Assembly: GCF_009754945.1 (NCBI RefSeq)
Contig: NZ_WPIN01000004.1
Span: 62,001 to 126,000, forward strand
Source of the DNA: Spirosoma arboris
GTDB lineage: Bacteria; Bacteroidota; Bacteroidia; Cytophagales; Spirosomataceae
DNA length: 64,000 nt
Direction: 5' to 3'
Shown here: positions 35,655 to 43,158 of the stretch, in pieces
Layout: every line of letters begins with the position of its first letter
Position numbering within the stretch: the first letter of the stretch is position 1
The notes under the pieces: generated by a model
Databases searched by the model: none
What the model was told of the DNA's origin: nothing
Seen by the model: only the letters and a program-made list of their open reading frames with translations
Translations under genes and position numbers: made by a program

Positions 35655-36584
35655 ATGAATAGTAAGTACGCTGTCTTCACATTAACATTAGCTCTTTTCG
35701 TTACAGGCATTTCGCTTGCGCAAACAATCCCCAAAGACGAGTTGGTCTTTTTAACATCCGAGTGGAAAGGTGAGCGTTTTCTGGATGGTCGCCCCAAAAT
35801 TTCAGATAATTTAGTGGAACGGGCTAAGCATATTGGGCTTGATGATGCCTGGACCGTTTTAAAAAACGAAGGTTACACCAATCAGTTTGAAGGCAACTGG
35901 AAACTGATTCATAATGACGTACACGTAACTGGTCGTGCCGTGACGGCTATGTTTATGCCTAGCCGACCGGATGTAGAGAAGACAATCAAGGAACGTGGCA
36001 TTACCAAACAGGGACGAAAGGGCAATACGAATACCTGGCCGATAGAAACCCTGACCAAAGGCGATGTGTATGTAGCCGACGGATTTGGTAAGATTGGTGG
36101 CGGAACCTTAGTTGGAGCAACCTTAGGCAATGCCATTTTCAGTAAAACAGGCAATGGAGTTGTATTCAACGGTGCTGCCAGAGATTTGCAGGAGTTAGAG
36201 AATATCAAAGGATTCAATGCCTTTGTCCGGGATTTTCACCCGTCCTTCCTCGAAGAAATGGTGCTGATGGGACTAAATACCCCAATTCGCATTGGCAATG
36301 TAATGGTACTACCCGGCGATCTGGTGATCGCTCAACGAGAAGGCGTTCTTTTTGTCCCCGCCCACATGGCCGAACAGGTTGTTAGCACTGCCGAATTTGT
36401 GACTCGTAAGGATCAGTTTGGCTTTGAAACCGTTAAATCCGGGAAATACACCACTGGCCAAATCGATAGTCAATGGACCGACGAAATTAAAACCGATTTT
36501 CTGAAATGGCTTGGACAGCATCCAGAGTTAGGTACTATGACCCGGCCTGAACTTGATAAAGTGATGAGCAAGCGAACCTGGTGA
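35655..36584 (+). CDS. Secreted RraA-like protein (copy 2)
   Basis: A 309-residue tandem paralogue of the preceding gene, with a signal peptide ending SLAQ. The same blocks are present: LTKGDVYVADGFGK, GATLGNAIFSKTG, VVFNGAARDLQEL with the conserved Arg-Asp, and PIRIGNVMVLPGDLVIAQ. By eye the two are roughly half identical, so the duplication is not recent. A palindromic repeat lies between them. Probably cotranscribed and working in one pathway with the Tat-exported dehydratase-like protein. The exact reaction is unknown. Confidence 0.8.
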   Translation: MNSKYAVFTLTLALFVTGISLAQTIPKDELVFLTSEWKGERFLDGRPKISDNLVERAKHIGLDDAWTVLKNEGYTNQFEGNWKLIHNDVHVTGRAVTAMFMPSRPDVEKTIKERGITKQGRKGNTNTWPIETLTKGDVYVADGFGKIGGGTLVGATLGNAIFSKTGNGVVFNGAARDLQELENIKGFNAFVRDFHPSFLEEMVLMGLNTPIRIGNVMVLPGDLVIAQREGVLFVPAHMAEQVVSTAEFVTRKDQFGFETVKSGKYTTGQIDSQWTDEIKTDFLKWLGQHPELGTMTRPELDKVMSKRTW

Positions 36585-36589
36585 TTTAG

Positions 36590-36663
36590 TAGCGCGGACA
36601 TTCTGTCCGCATAGCAGATATAAAAATCAGATTAAGGCTATCTGGACAAGATGTCCGCGCTAT
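36590..36663 (+). repeat. GCGCGGACA-word palindrome
   Basis: Left arm 36590-36620 (TAGCGCGGACATTCTGTCCG...) and right arm 36639-36663 (CTATCTGGACAAGATGTCCG...) pair imperfectly. It lies between two convergent genes and just before a classical terminator hairpin. Confidence 0.65.
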
Positions 36664-36670
36664 ATAAACT

Positions 36671-36704
36671 AAAAAGGCTCCCGCTGAAAAGCGGGAGCCT
36701 TTTT
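36671..36704 (+). terminator. Bidirectional terminator
   Basis: Perfect 15-bp stem AAAAAGGCTCCCGCT/AGCGGGAGCCTTTTT with a GAAA tetraloop, in the gap between the RraA-like gene and the convergent PpiD-like gene. T-runs on both strands. Confidence 0.9.
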
Positions 36705-36726
36705 ACTATAAATCAATTCTTAATTT

Positions 36727-38847
36727 CTAATAAAACTTCGCCCGGCGATCTTCTACTTTGGAAGCATCTTTAATAGCCTCATTGATGTAGAAACCTACAC
36801 GCGAGGTGTTGTTTTGCTGAAGCTGGGTTTTGTACATTGTATAGTCAGCAATGGCAGGAGCGGGTGTTAATGAAGCTGTTTCCATAATCAACACGCCACT
36901 TTCACCGGCGAATGGTTTCGACCGTTTGCCGGGTTTCAAACCAAAGGCTTTGCCAAGTGCTACTGGATCAACACCTGCGCTACGCAGGAAGCCGGTAGCC
37001 AGATTAATATCGTCGGCCAGTTCAACCAGAGCACCTGAACCATATTTCTCCGCGATGCTCTCAAGCGTGCCACTGGCATTACCTAATTTGCCAATGATCT
37101 GCTCACCTTTCAGTTCGTTACGAACTTTAGTAGTCAATTCATTGCGGTAATCGCTAACTTCTACTTTGTCTTTTTCCGTTTTATTAGTCAACACAGCAAT
37201 TACATACTGATCGCCTATTTCAAACGGTTCTGAAACAGAATTAAGGTCGGTTTTGTCGTTGAACGCCCACCGAACAACTTGCCGCACTTCAGAACCCGAT
37301 AGCGCATTAATCTGAGCAGCCCCTTCTGGAATACGATCAGCAGTAGCAACTACCAGTGATTTATCTTCTTTCACTTTAGCATCAAACTCCTCTTTACTGT
37401 GCACAGTCGACGCGAACTCATCGGCTTTGCGCAAAGCTTCATCACGAGTTGTCTGGCTTGGAGCAATCGTTTTGCCAATGGCCGCTATACGATAGAGGAT
37501 ATTGGTTTTAGGCTGCGTTACCTTAAGGATGTGATAGCCAAACTCGGTTTCAACCAGATGAGGAATCAAGCCTGCCGAAGTAGCACCAAACACAGCTGAT
37601 TCAAATGGCTTCACCATCTGACCATTGTTTTTGAAATACCCGAGGTCACCACCCGCCTGAGCAGAACCATCCTGGCTGTTAGCCTGTGCCAGCGCTTCAA
37701 AACTAGCACCACCCTGAATTTGCTTCAGAATACCTTCTGCCTTACGACGGGCTTCTGCTTTCGCCGAATCGGCCAGGCCTTTCGTCTGAATCAGAATGTG
37801 ACTGGCGCGAGCCGTAAAGCTGGTGTCTTTCTTTGTGCCGCCGTATTTGTAGATGAAATACGTATTGTTTTCGCGGAAGGGACCATAAATACCACCCGGC
37901 GTAAAGGTTGGGATAGCCGCCCGAAGTTGTTCTGGCATTTCGCCCGCTGTCAGGTAGAGCGGAACACGCACGTCGCTGTTTTGTTGTGCAAAAGTCGAGT
38001 CGTTAGAGGCTGCACCTAATCCACGTGCCAATGATTTAATGTCATTGTACAAGGTTGCACTGTCTTCTTTAGAGGGTGCAACCGAGAAGGTTACGTACTG
38101 AATCGAACGGCTGTCAGTACCAGGATACTCATCCTTGTGCTTGCTGAGGTAATCCTGCAACTGTGAGTCCGTTACCTTAACGGTTGTATCGTTGATGGTA
38201 TAGTAGGGGACGAACAGGAATTTCACATTCGCTTTCGAGTTCTGGGCCTGATATTCCTTCTGCGCTTCGGCAGTTGTTGCGAATACCGACATCCGTATCA
38301 GTCCTTCGTATTTATCACGCAGACGATTCGAGCTTAAATTTTTCTCGAAGCTAGCCCAGGCAGCCTGCTGTTGTACTGGCAGATTTTTCAAGCCTTTCAG
38401 GTAGCTGATAATTGAGCTCTTGTCGAAAACACCCGTTTGAGGATTCGTAAATGCCTGACGAACGGCGGGGCTGATATTATTACCCTGCACCATATCAACG
38501 AGTTCTTCAGGCGAAACCTGAAGACCAAGCTTGTCGAATTCTTTCTGGTAGGCAATTTCGAAAATCATCTGATTCCAGGCTTGTTCCCGAACCTGGCCCA
38601 TTTCCTGATCGCCAGGAGCGCGGCCCGTTTGTTGTTCGTATTGGGCCCGGAGTTCGTCTATTTTCGCATTGAACTCTTGATAATCAATGGATTGTCCGGC
38701 AATTTCCCCGACTTTTTGTTGATCGCCACCGAACAGCAAACTACGGCCGCCGAGCAAATCTCCACCCACAATGAACAGGATCAAACTAACGGCGATAACA
38801 CCTACAGCCAGCCCTGAACGTTCTCTGATCTTATTAATGACAGACAT
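36727..38847 (-). CDS. PpiD-like periplasmic peptidyl-prolyl isomerase/chaperone
   Basis: A 706-residue protein anchored by one N-terminal helix (GLAVGVIAVSLILFIVGG), followed by a SurA/PpiD N-terminal domain (about residues 40-230) and one clear parvulin rotamase domain around residues 345-450, with ASHILIQTK, GGDLGYFKNNGQMVKPFE and FGYHILKV. A weaker second parvulin-like stretch follows. The protein would help fold outer-membrane and secreted proteins in the periplasm. The ATG at 38845-38847 (MSVINKIRERSG) is the family start; the frame is open further upstream to 38964 but that extension has no support. Convergent with the RraA-like pair and separated from the next gene by a hairpin. Confidence 0.88.
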   Translation of the reverse strand: MSVINKIRERSGLAVGVIAVSLILFIVGGDLLGGRSLLFGGDQQKVGEIAGQSIDYQEFNAKIDELRAQYEQQTGRAPGDQEMGQVREQAWNQMIFEIAYQKEFDKLGLQVSPEELVDMVQGNNISPAVRQAFTNPQTGVFDKSSIISYLKGLKNLPVQQQAAWASFEKNLSSNRLRDKYEGLIRMSVFATTAEAQKEYQAQNSKANVKFLFVPYYTINDTTVKVTDSQLQDYLSKHKDEYPGTDSRSIQYVTFSVAPSKEDSATLYNDIKSLARGLGAASNDSTFAQQNSDVRVPLYLTAGEMPEQLRAAIPTFTPGGIYGPFRENNTYFIYKYGGTKKDTSFTARASHILIQTKGLADSAKAEARRKAEGILKQIQGGASFEALAQANSQDGSAQAGGDLGYFKNNGQMVKPFESAVFGATSAGLIPHLVETEFGYHILKVTQPKTNILYRIAAIGKTIAPSQTTRDEALRKADEFASTVHSKEEFDAKVKEDKSLVVATADRIPEGAAQINALSGSEVRQVVRWAFNDKTDLNSVSEPFEIGDQYVIAVLTNKTEKDKVEVSDYRNELTTKVRNELKGEQIIGKLGNASGTLESIAEKYGSGALVELADDINLATGFLRSAGVDPVALGKAFGLKPGKRSKPFAGESGVLIMETASLTPAPAIADYTMYKTQLQQNNTSRVGFYINEAIKDASKVEDRRAKFY

Positions 38848-38961
38848 CTCGCTTTTAACAGTCAATATTAGCCCGCAAAATAACAATTTTCCCCGTTGGA
38901 ATACAAGTAGTAACTGTATATCTATCCCCAAAACTGAGGAGTTGGCTCCACATTTTTTAAA

Positions 38962-39001
38962 CAAAAACGGTGCCGACTCTCTCAGGAGCTGACACCGTTT
39001 T
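38962..39001 (-). terminator. Terminator of the coiled-coil lipoprotein gene
   Basis: AAAACGGTG on one side and CACCGTTTT on the other pair around a loop of about 20 bases with extra pairing; on the minus strand the stem ends in a T-run. It lies between the lipoprotein gene (39019) and the PpiD-like gene. Confidence 0.7.
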
Positions 39002-39018
39002 CAAAAACAAAGAATAAC

Positions 39019-39567
39019 TTAGTTATCCTTCTTCAATTTACCGCCTGCTTTATCAAAGGCGTTTCCTATATCACGCCCTGCGCTTTTAAAGCCTGATTTT
39101 ACGTCTTTCCAGGCATCGGCGGTTGAATTTTTAGCTTTATCCATGTCTCGGGACAAATGTTCTCGTTCAACTTCCAGTTTCGCTTTCTGGCGTTCGGTTT
39201 CGGCTTTGGCCTTATCGCTTTGTTTGTCAGCTTTTATCTTTAATTCATCAATTTTTTCGTCCAGTTTCTCCTTCTGTACCTTCATTTTAGCGACAATTTC
39301 GTCGCGTTCGCGTCTAAAATCCGCAGCTATTTCATCCGATTTAGCGTCAGCTTTCTCTCCCGCTTCTTTCAGATCTTCTTTGGCTTTTTCCGTAGCATCC
39401 TTAGTATCAGCGGCAATAGCATCGCCCGTTTTTTCCAGCGCATCTTCGGTGCGCGACTCTTTCTTTCCATCTGAACCGCATGCCTGCAATAATGCCAGTG
39501 AAGCAACCAACATCATTGTTCCGGCAACATGTTTAAATCGGGTCAGTACTAATTGTGGCTTTTTCAT
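39019..39567 (-). CDS. Charged coiled-coil lipoprotein
   Basis: A 182-residue lipoprotein. The N-terminus has a lipoprotein signal with lipobox LLQAC, so Cys30 is lipid-modified. The mature part is dominated by Lys, Glu, Asp and Ala and should form a long charged helix with heptad-like spacing (for example KLDEKIDELKIKADK). It is a possible periplasmic spacer or stress-related lipoprotein; no enzyme motif. It has its own terminator. Function unknown. Confidence 0.7.
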   Translation of the reverse strand: MKKPQLVLTRFKHVAGTMMLVASLALLQACGSDGKKESRTEDALEKTGDAIAADTKDATEKAKEDLKEAGEKADAKSDEIAADFRRERDEIVAKMKVQKEKLDEKIDELKIKADKQSDKAKAETERQKAKLEVEREHLSRDMDKAKNSTADAWKDVKSGFKSAGRDIGNAFDKAGGKLKKDN

Positions 39568-39623
39568 AACGATTTGTGTGTAGTTTGATTTCTACCAACG
39601 CCGTTGGCAAAGGCCGTGCCAGA

Positions 39624-39769
39624 GTTGGTAAAGTGGGAGTTGGTAAAGTGGGAGTTGGTGGAGTGAGTGAAGTAAGTGTAGTGGGTGAAGTAAGTAATGG
39701 AGTAGACGACGAACTGTACTCATTACACTTACTACACCTACTGCACTCACTTTACCACTCCACCAACCA
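39624..39769 (+). repeat. GGAGTTGGTAAAGTG-word palindrome
   Basis: Left arm 39624-39705 starts with two copies of GTTGGTAAAGTGGGA, then GTTGGTGGAGTGAGTGAAGT and AAGTGTAGTGGGTGAAG; right arm 39717-39769 (TACTCATTACACTTACTACA, CTGCACTCACTTTACCAC, CACCAACCA) is its approximate reverse complement. It fills the gap between the lipoprotein gene and the redoxin gene, and the right arm abuts the redoxin stop codon. Confidence 0.8.
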
Positions 39770-40408
39770 CTACTTCCACTTAATCGCACAGCCAATAGGT
39801 TTCGTGATTGGCGATTGCACAGGTCGACCAGCTAACAAGCTGCTAACAGCCTCATCGATGTATCGTCGTTGTACACTGGTTTCATCCTGAGGGCTGTCGT
39901 CAATTGTACCCATATACTCCAGAATGAATTGACTATTTGTCTGCTTGAGTACATACACCTCAGGGGTGCGGGTAGCTCCAAAGGCACGCGCGGTTGCCTG
40001 CGTTTCGTCAATGGTATATGCATAGGGGAAATTCTTGTCGCTGGCACGAGCTTTCATATTCCCGAACGAGTCTTCTTCGTAAGCGGTTGGATCATTGGGC
40101 ATGATGGCCAACACAGGAAAACCCTGCGCCGAAAATTTGCGATCCAGTGCGATGAGCCGATTTTCATAAGCTTTGGCAAATGGACAATGATTGCTGGTGA
40201 AAACTACAATCAGCCCTTTTTGACTGCGATAGTCAGCCAACGAAATAGTACGACCATCCACACTTTTCAGGCGAAAATCGGCCACGACATCTCCTAATGT
40301 ATAGCCTTTGGGTTGCGCATTTATCGCTGTCAGAGCTGTCAAGATTAGCAGCGCCGTTAGTGTAAAGCGTACTAGTTTATCTGTTTTCACTGGATTATTC
40401 ATTTTCAA
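39770..40408 (-). CDS. Redoxin / thioredoxin-fold protein (AhpC-TSA family)
   Basis: A 212-residue exported protein with an N-terminal hydrophobic signal (LVRFTLTALLILTALTAIN). The thioredoxin fold is recognised from GLIVVFTSNHCPFAKAYENR, where the single cysteine replaces the CxxC pair, FPVLAIMPNDPTAYEEDSF and GATRTPEVYVL. The family is peroxiredoxin-like with one catalytic cysteine. Usual relatives end in GCxIKW; this one ends GCAIKWK. A function in periplasmic thiol redox is likely but the substrate is unknown. The repeat palindrome abuts its stop codon. Confidence 0.8.
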   Translation of the reverse strand: MKMNNPVKTDKLVRFTLTALLILTALTAINAQPKGYTLGDVVADFRLKSVDGRTISLADYRSQKGLIVVFTSNHCPFAKAYENRLIALDRKFSAQGFPVLAIMPNDPTAYEEDSFGNMKARASDKNFPYAYTIDETQATARAFGATRTPEVYVLKQTNSQFILEYMGTIDDSPQDETSVQRRYIDEAVSSLLAGRPVQSPITKPIGCAIKWK

Positions 40409-40541
40409 TTAGACAACAAACACAAGACAAAGATTAGTTTACCCTGAATTTGGTCTTATGCTTTTATCAGGCATCAATCACAAAGTATTGGTATACAGTT
40501 TCCTAAAACGGAATAGTCAAATGCATGCGTATTTTAGCCCA

Positions 40542-42701
40542 ATGAATCGACTACTGTTATGGGTAATTTTCGCCGGGCTTATCACCAATACTGCTGTTGG
40601 TCAGGGTTTACGAATCGTGAGCGAAAGCAACCTGGAATTAGGGCGATCCAGCTGGCGTTTTATGCCTGGTGATAATAAGCGTTGGGCCGATTCTGCCTTC
40701 AACGATAGGTCGTGGAAAAAGCAGCCTATCGAAACAACTATTGAACTCAATGACACGATATGGCGAAAAAACCAGGGTTGGTTTCGTCAAACGTTACATC
40801 CCGGAGCAACTATTCTCAAAAAAGACCTTCGGTTAGTTGTCAAACAATTTGGGGCGTCTGAAATTTATCTTGATGGCCGCCTGTTCGCCGTGCTTACACC
40901 TCCCCGATTTGATTCAGGCGGTTCTCAACGGCTCATTCGGTTCGTCCCGATTCGATTTACCGATACGAACCAGCATATACTAGCCGTCCGTTATCGGTTC
41001 CGGCGCGACCCAATCGTTCAGGCTTCGACGGATATTTCCCCCCTTAGCATTCACCCTCAGGAAGCCGATGAGATAGGCGTTTCATTAGTTGACGAAACTC
41101 AATGGCCAGCGGTACTAAGTGGGTGTATGATAGGCGTATGTGGTATTTTGGCATTACTTCATTATCTATTTTATCGGGCTAACCGGAGCCAGCCTATTAA
41201 CCGAACGCTGGCCTGGGCCATGCTGTTTTTTATGCTGGCGGCCTCTATGGCTGAATTGAATGACTTTGTCGGTACGCTCACCTATGTTTCATTAACAGAC
41301 CTGATTGGCGATGTGAGCCTTCATGCAGGTTTTGTACTGCTTCTTACGGGCGTTTATCAGTACCTACACCTCCGCCGAAGATGGATTTATTATGGTATAC
41401 TCACCATAGTCTTTATTGACCAGCTTTACCGTACTGGCATTGGTAGCCTCCTGAACGAATTTGGCTGGGTTCCGTTAGCACTGGTCATAATCGACTACAT
41501 CCGGGTTAGCTGGCTAGGCCGTAAAACGAAGGACGTAGATGCCCGTTTACCCTGGAATTCACTCAAAGCATCCCTCTATTGTTTCCTGCTCATTATTGTA
41601 TGTGGCCTTATTCTTGGCCTTGCAGAATCGCTTATAAAGGACATGATAGAGTACATATTAGTCGTTTTTGTACTACTTGTTGCAGGGGCTATTTTCAGCA
41701 TTCCCGTTGGGTTGTCCCTCTCCTTAGTGCGCGATTATACCCGAACGTACAAAGCCTTGGGCAATAATCTTCGGGAAGTAGAACAACTCTCGGCCCGGAC
41801 ACTGGCTCAGGAACAAGAAAAACAACACCTACTAGCCCGCCAAAATGAACTACTGGAAGAACAGGTGCAGGCCCGTACCGCCGAACTTCATCAATCGCTG
41901 GAAGACCTGAGAGCAACGCAGGAACAGTTAGTGCAGCGAGAAAAATTAGCCTCCTTGGGTGAACTTACAGCGGGGATTGCTCACGAGATTCAGAATCCGC
42001 TCAACTTCGTCAATAACTTCGCCGAAGTGTCGGTCGAATTAGTGGAAGAGCTACATGAAGAACGGGAAAAGCCCGAGGGGGAACGTGATAAGGAACTGGA
42101 AACAGATTTATTAAGCGATCTGGGCCAGAATGTACAGAAAATCAGCGATCACGGTAAACGAGCCGCCAATATCGTTCGGGGTATGCTCCAACACAGTCGA
42201 ACCCGTTCGGGCCAGAAACAACCCACCGATCTAAACGCGCTAGTCGATGAGTATCTACGATTAGCTTATCAGGGACTCCGAGCCAAAGATAAATCCTTCA
42301 ATGCACACCTGACGACCCGTTTTGCGCCTACTCTTCCTGCTGTCAACATTGTACCGGAAGATATTGGGCGAGTATTGGTAAATCTGTTCAATAACGCCTT
42401 TTATGCCGTTCAGCAGAAAAGTCAGTCAGAGCTGGACTTTGTACCGACGGTTTCTGTTCAAACTGCGCAGGATGATAATCAACTTGTTATTCGAATTAGG
42501 GATAACGGCACCGGCATTCCCGACGAAGTTCGTCAAAAAGTATTCCAGCCTTTTTTTACTACCAAACCCACCGGGCAGGGCACGGGCCTTGGTTTATCAC
42601 TCAGCTACGACATTGTTGTTAAAGGGCATGGAGGCTTACTTAAGGTAGAAACAGAACCGGGAGAATTTACAGAATTTACCATTACGCTCCCGGTTGAGTA
42701 A
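40542..42701 (+). CDS. 7TM-type sensor histidine kinase with N-terminal jelly-roll domain
   Basis: A 719-residue kinase. After a signal peptide (MNRLLLWVIFAGLITNTAVG) a jelly-roll-like ligand domain (residues about 22-180) shows the pattern WRFMPGDNKRWADSAFND and GWFRQTLH, as in glycoside-hydrolase N-terminal or DISMED-type domains, then seven or eight transmembrane helices, a coiled coil, and an HisKA dimerisation domain with GIAHEIQNP (phospho-His481). The ATPase domain has NLFNNAFYAVQQ, IRDNGTGIPDE and GTGLGLSLSYD. No receiver or output gene is adjacent. The frame is open from an ATG at 40458, but the ATG at 40542 starts at a good signal peptide. Its stop codon is one base from the stop of the convergent lipoprotein gene. 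Confidence 0.85.
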   Translation: MNRLLLWVIFAGLITNTAVGQGLRIVSESNLELGRSSWRFMPGDNKRWADSAFNDRSWKKQPIETTIELNDTIWRKNQGWFRQTLHPGATILKKDLRLVVKQFGASEIYLDGRLFAVLTPPRFDSGGSQRLIRFVPIRFTDTNQHILAVRYRFRRDPIVQASTDISPLSIHPQEADEIGVSLVDETQWPAVLSGCMIGVCGILALLHYLFYRANRSQPINRTLAWAMLFFMLAASMAELNDFVGTLTYVSLTDLIGDVSLHAGFVLLLTGVYQYLHLRRRWIYYGILTIVFIDQLYRTGIGSLLNEFGWVPLALVIIDYIRVSWLGRKTKDVDARLPWNSLKASLYCFLLIIVCGLILGLAESLIKDMIEYILVVFVLLVAGAIFSIPVGLSLSLVRDYTRTYKALGNNLREVEQLSARTLAQEQEKQHLLARQNELLEEQVQARTAELHQSLEDLRATQEQLVQREKLASLGELTAGIAHEIQNPLNFVNNFAEVSVELVEELHEEREKPEGERDKELETDLLSDLGQNVQKISDHGKRAANIVRGMLQHSRTRSGQKQPTDLNALVDEYLRLAYQGLRAKDKSFNAHLTTRFAPTLPAVNIVPEDIGRVLVNLFNNAFYAVQQKSQSELDFVPTVSVQTAQDDNQLVIRIRDNGTGIPDEVRQKVFQPFFTTKPTGQGTGLGLSLSYDIVVKGHGGLLKVETEPGEFTEFTITLPVE

Positions 42702-42702
42702 A

Positions 42703-43158
42703 TCACTGCGGTATCAGTTCATATTGATCAATTGTATTGCCCGTTTTACGGCTCTCGGCTGTGCGTTCGAGCTTCAATGATGATCCGTCGGGTTCAGCCA
42801 GAATGTAATATTCAACGCTACCGCCTGTATTGGTAGGCTTGGGATTCAGATTCGCTAAAATCAGCCGTTTGTTATCTGTCGAAACAGTCCAGGTGCCAAC
42901 TGTCAACCGACCATCAACATCTTTTAGCTGAACGGTATCGGCTCGGCTCAGGTCGAGCCGGAAGTTAGTGTAACCTGGCTTGATATTGTTTGTGGCGCCG
43001 AGCGTAAATACTAACAGATCAGCCTCTTTCACAGTATTGGCTTTCCAGACTTTATTGATCAGCGATGTAATCGGCGCGACCGTTTTAGGCTGGCATCCCA
43101 CCAGAATGGACAGCAGAAGTACTGGTATTAGTCGTATAACGAGCGTTTCATTTTTCAT
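42703..43158 (-). CDS. Small lipoprotein, last gene of the surface operon
   Basis: A 151-residue lipoprotein with signal peptide and lipobox LVGC. The mature part has beta-rich, threonine/asparagine-containing sequence resembling small lipocalin-like DUFs, e.g. VWKANTVKEADLLVF, RLTVGTWTVS and VEYYILAEPDG. Its ATG overlaps the TGA of the 11-FnIII gene in the ATGA manner, so translation is coupled. Role unknown; membership of the operon suggests assembly or anchoring of the large surface proteins. Confidence 0.75.
   Translation of the reverse strand: MKNETLVIRLIPVLLLSILVGCQPKTVAPITSLINKVWKANTVKEADLLVFTLGATNNIKPGYTNFRLDLSRADTVQLKDVDGRLTVGTWTVSTDNKRLILANLNPKPTNTGGSVEYYILAEPDGSSLKLERTAESRKTGNTIDQYELIPQ

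Noticed and set aside
39576..39890. Plus- and minus-strand frames across the GT-rich palindrome
   Set aside because: They follow the repeat word (repeated VGKVGVG-like residues) and overlap the redoxin gene; no gene evidence.
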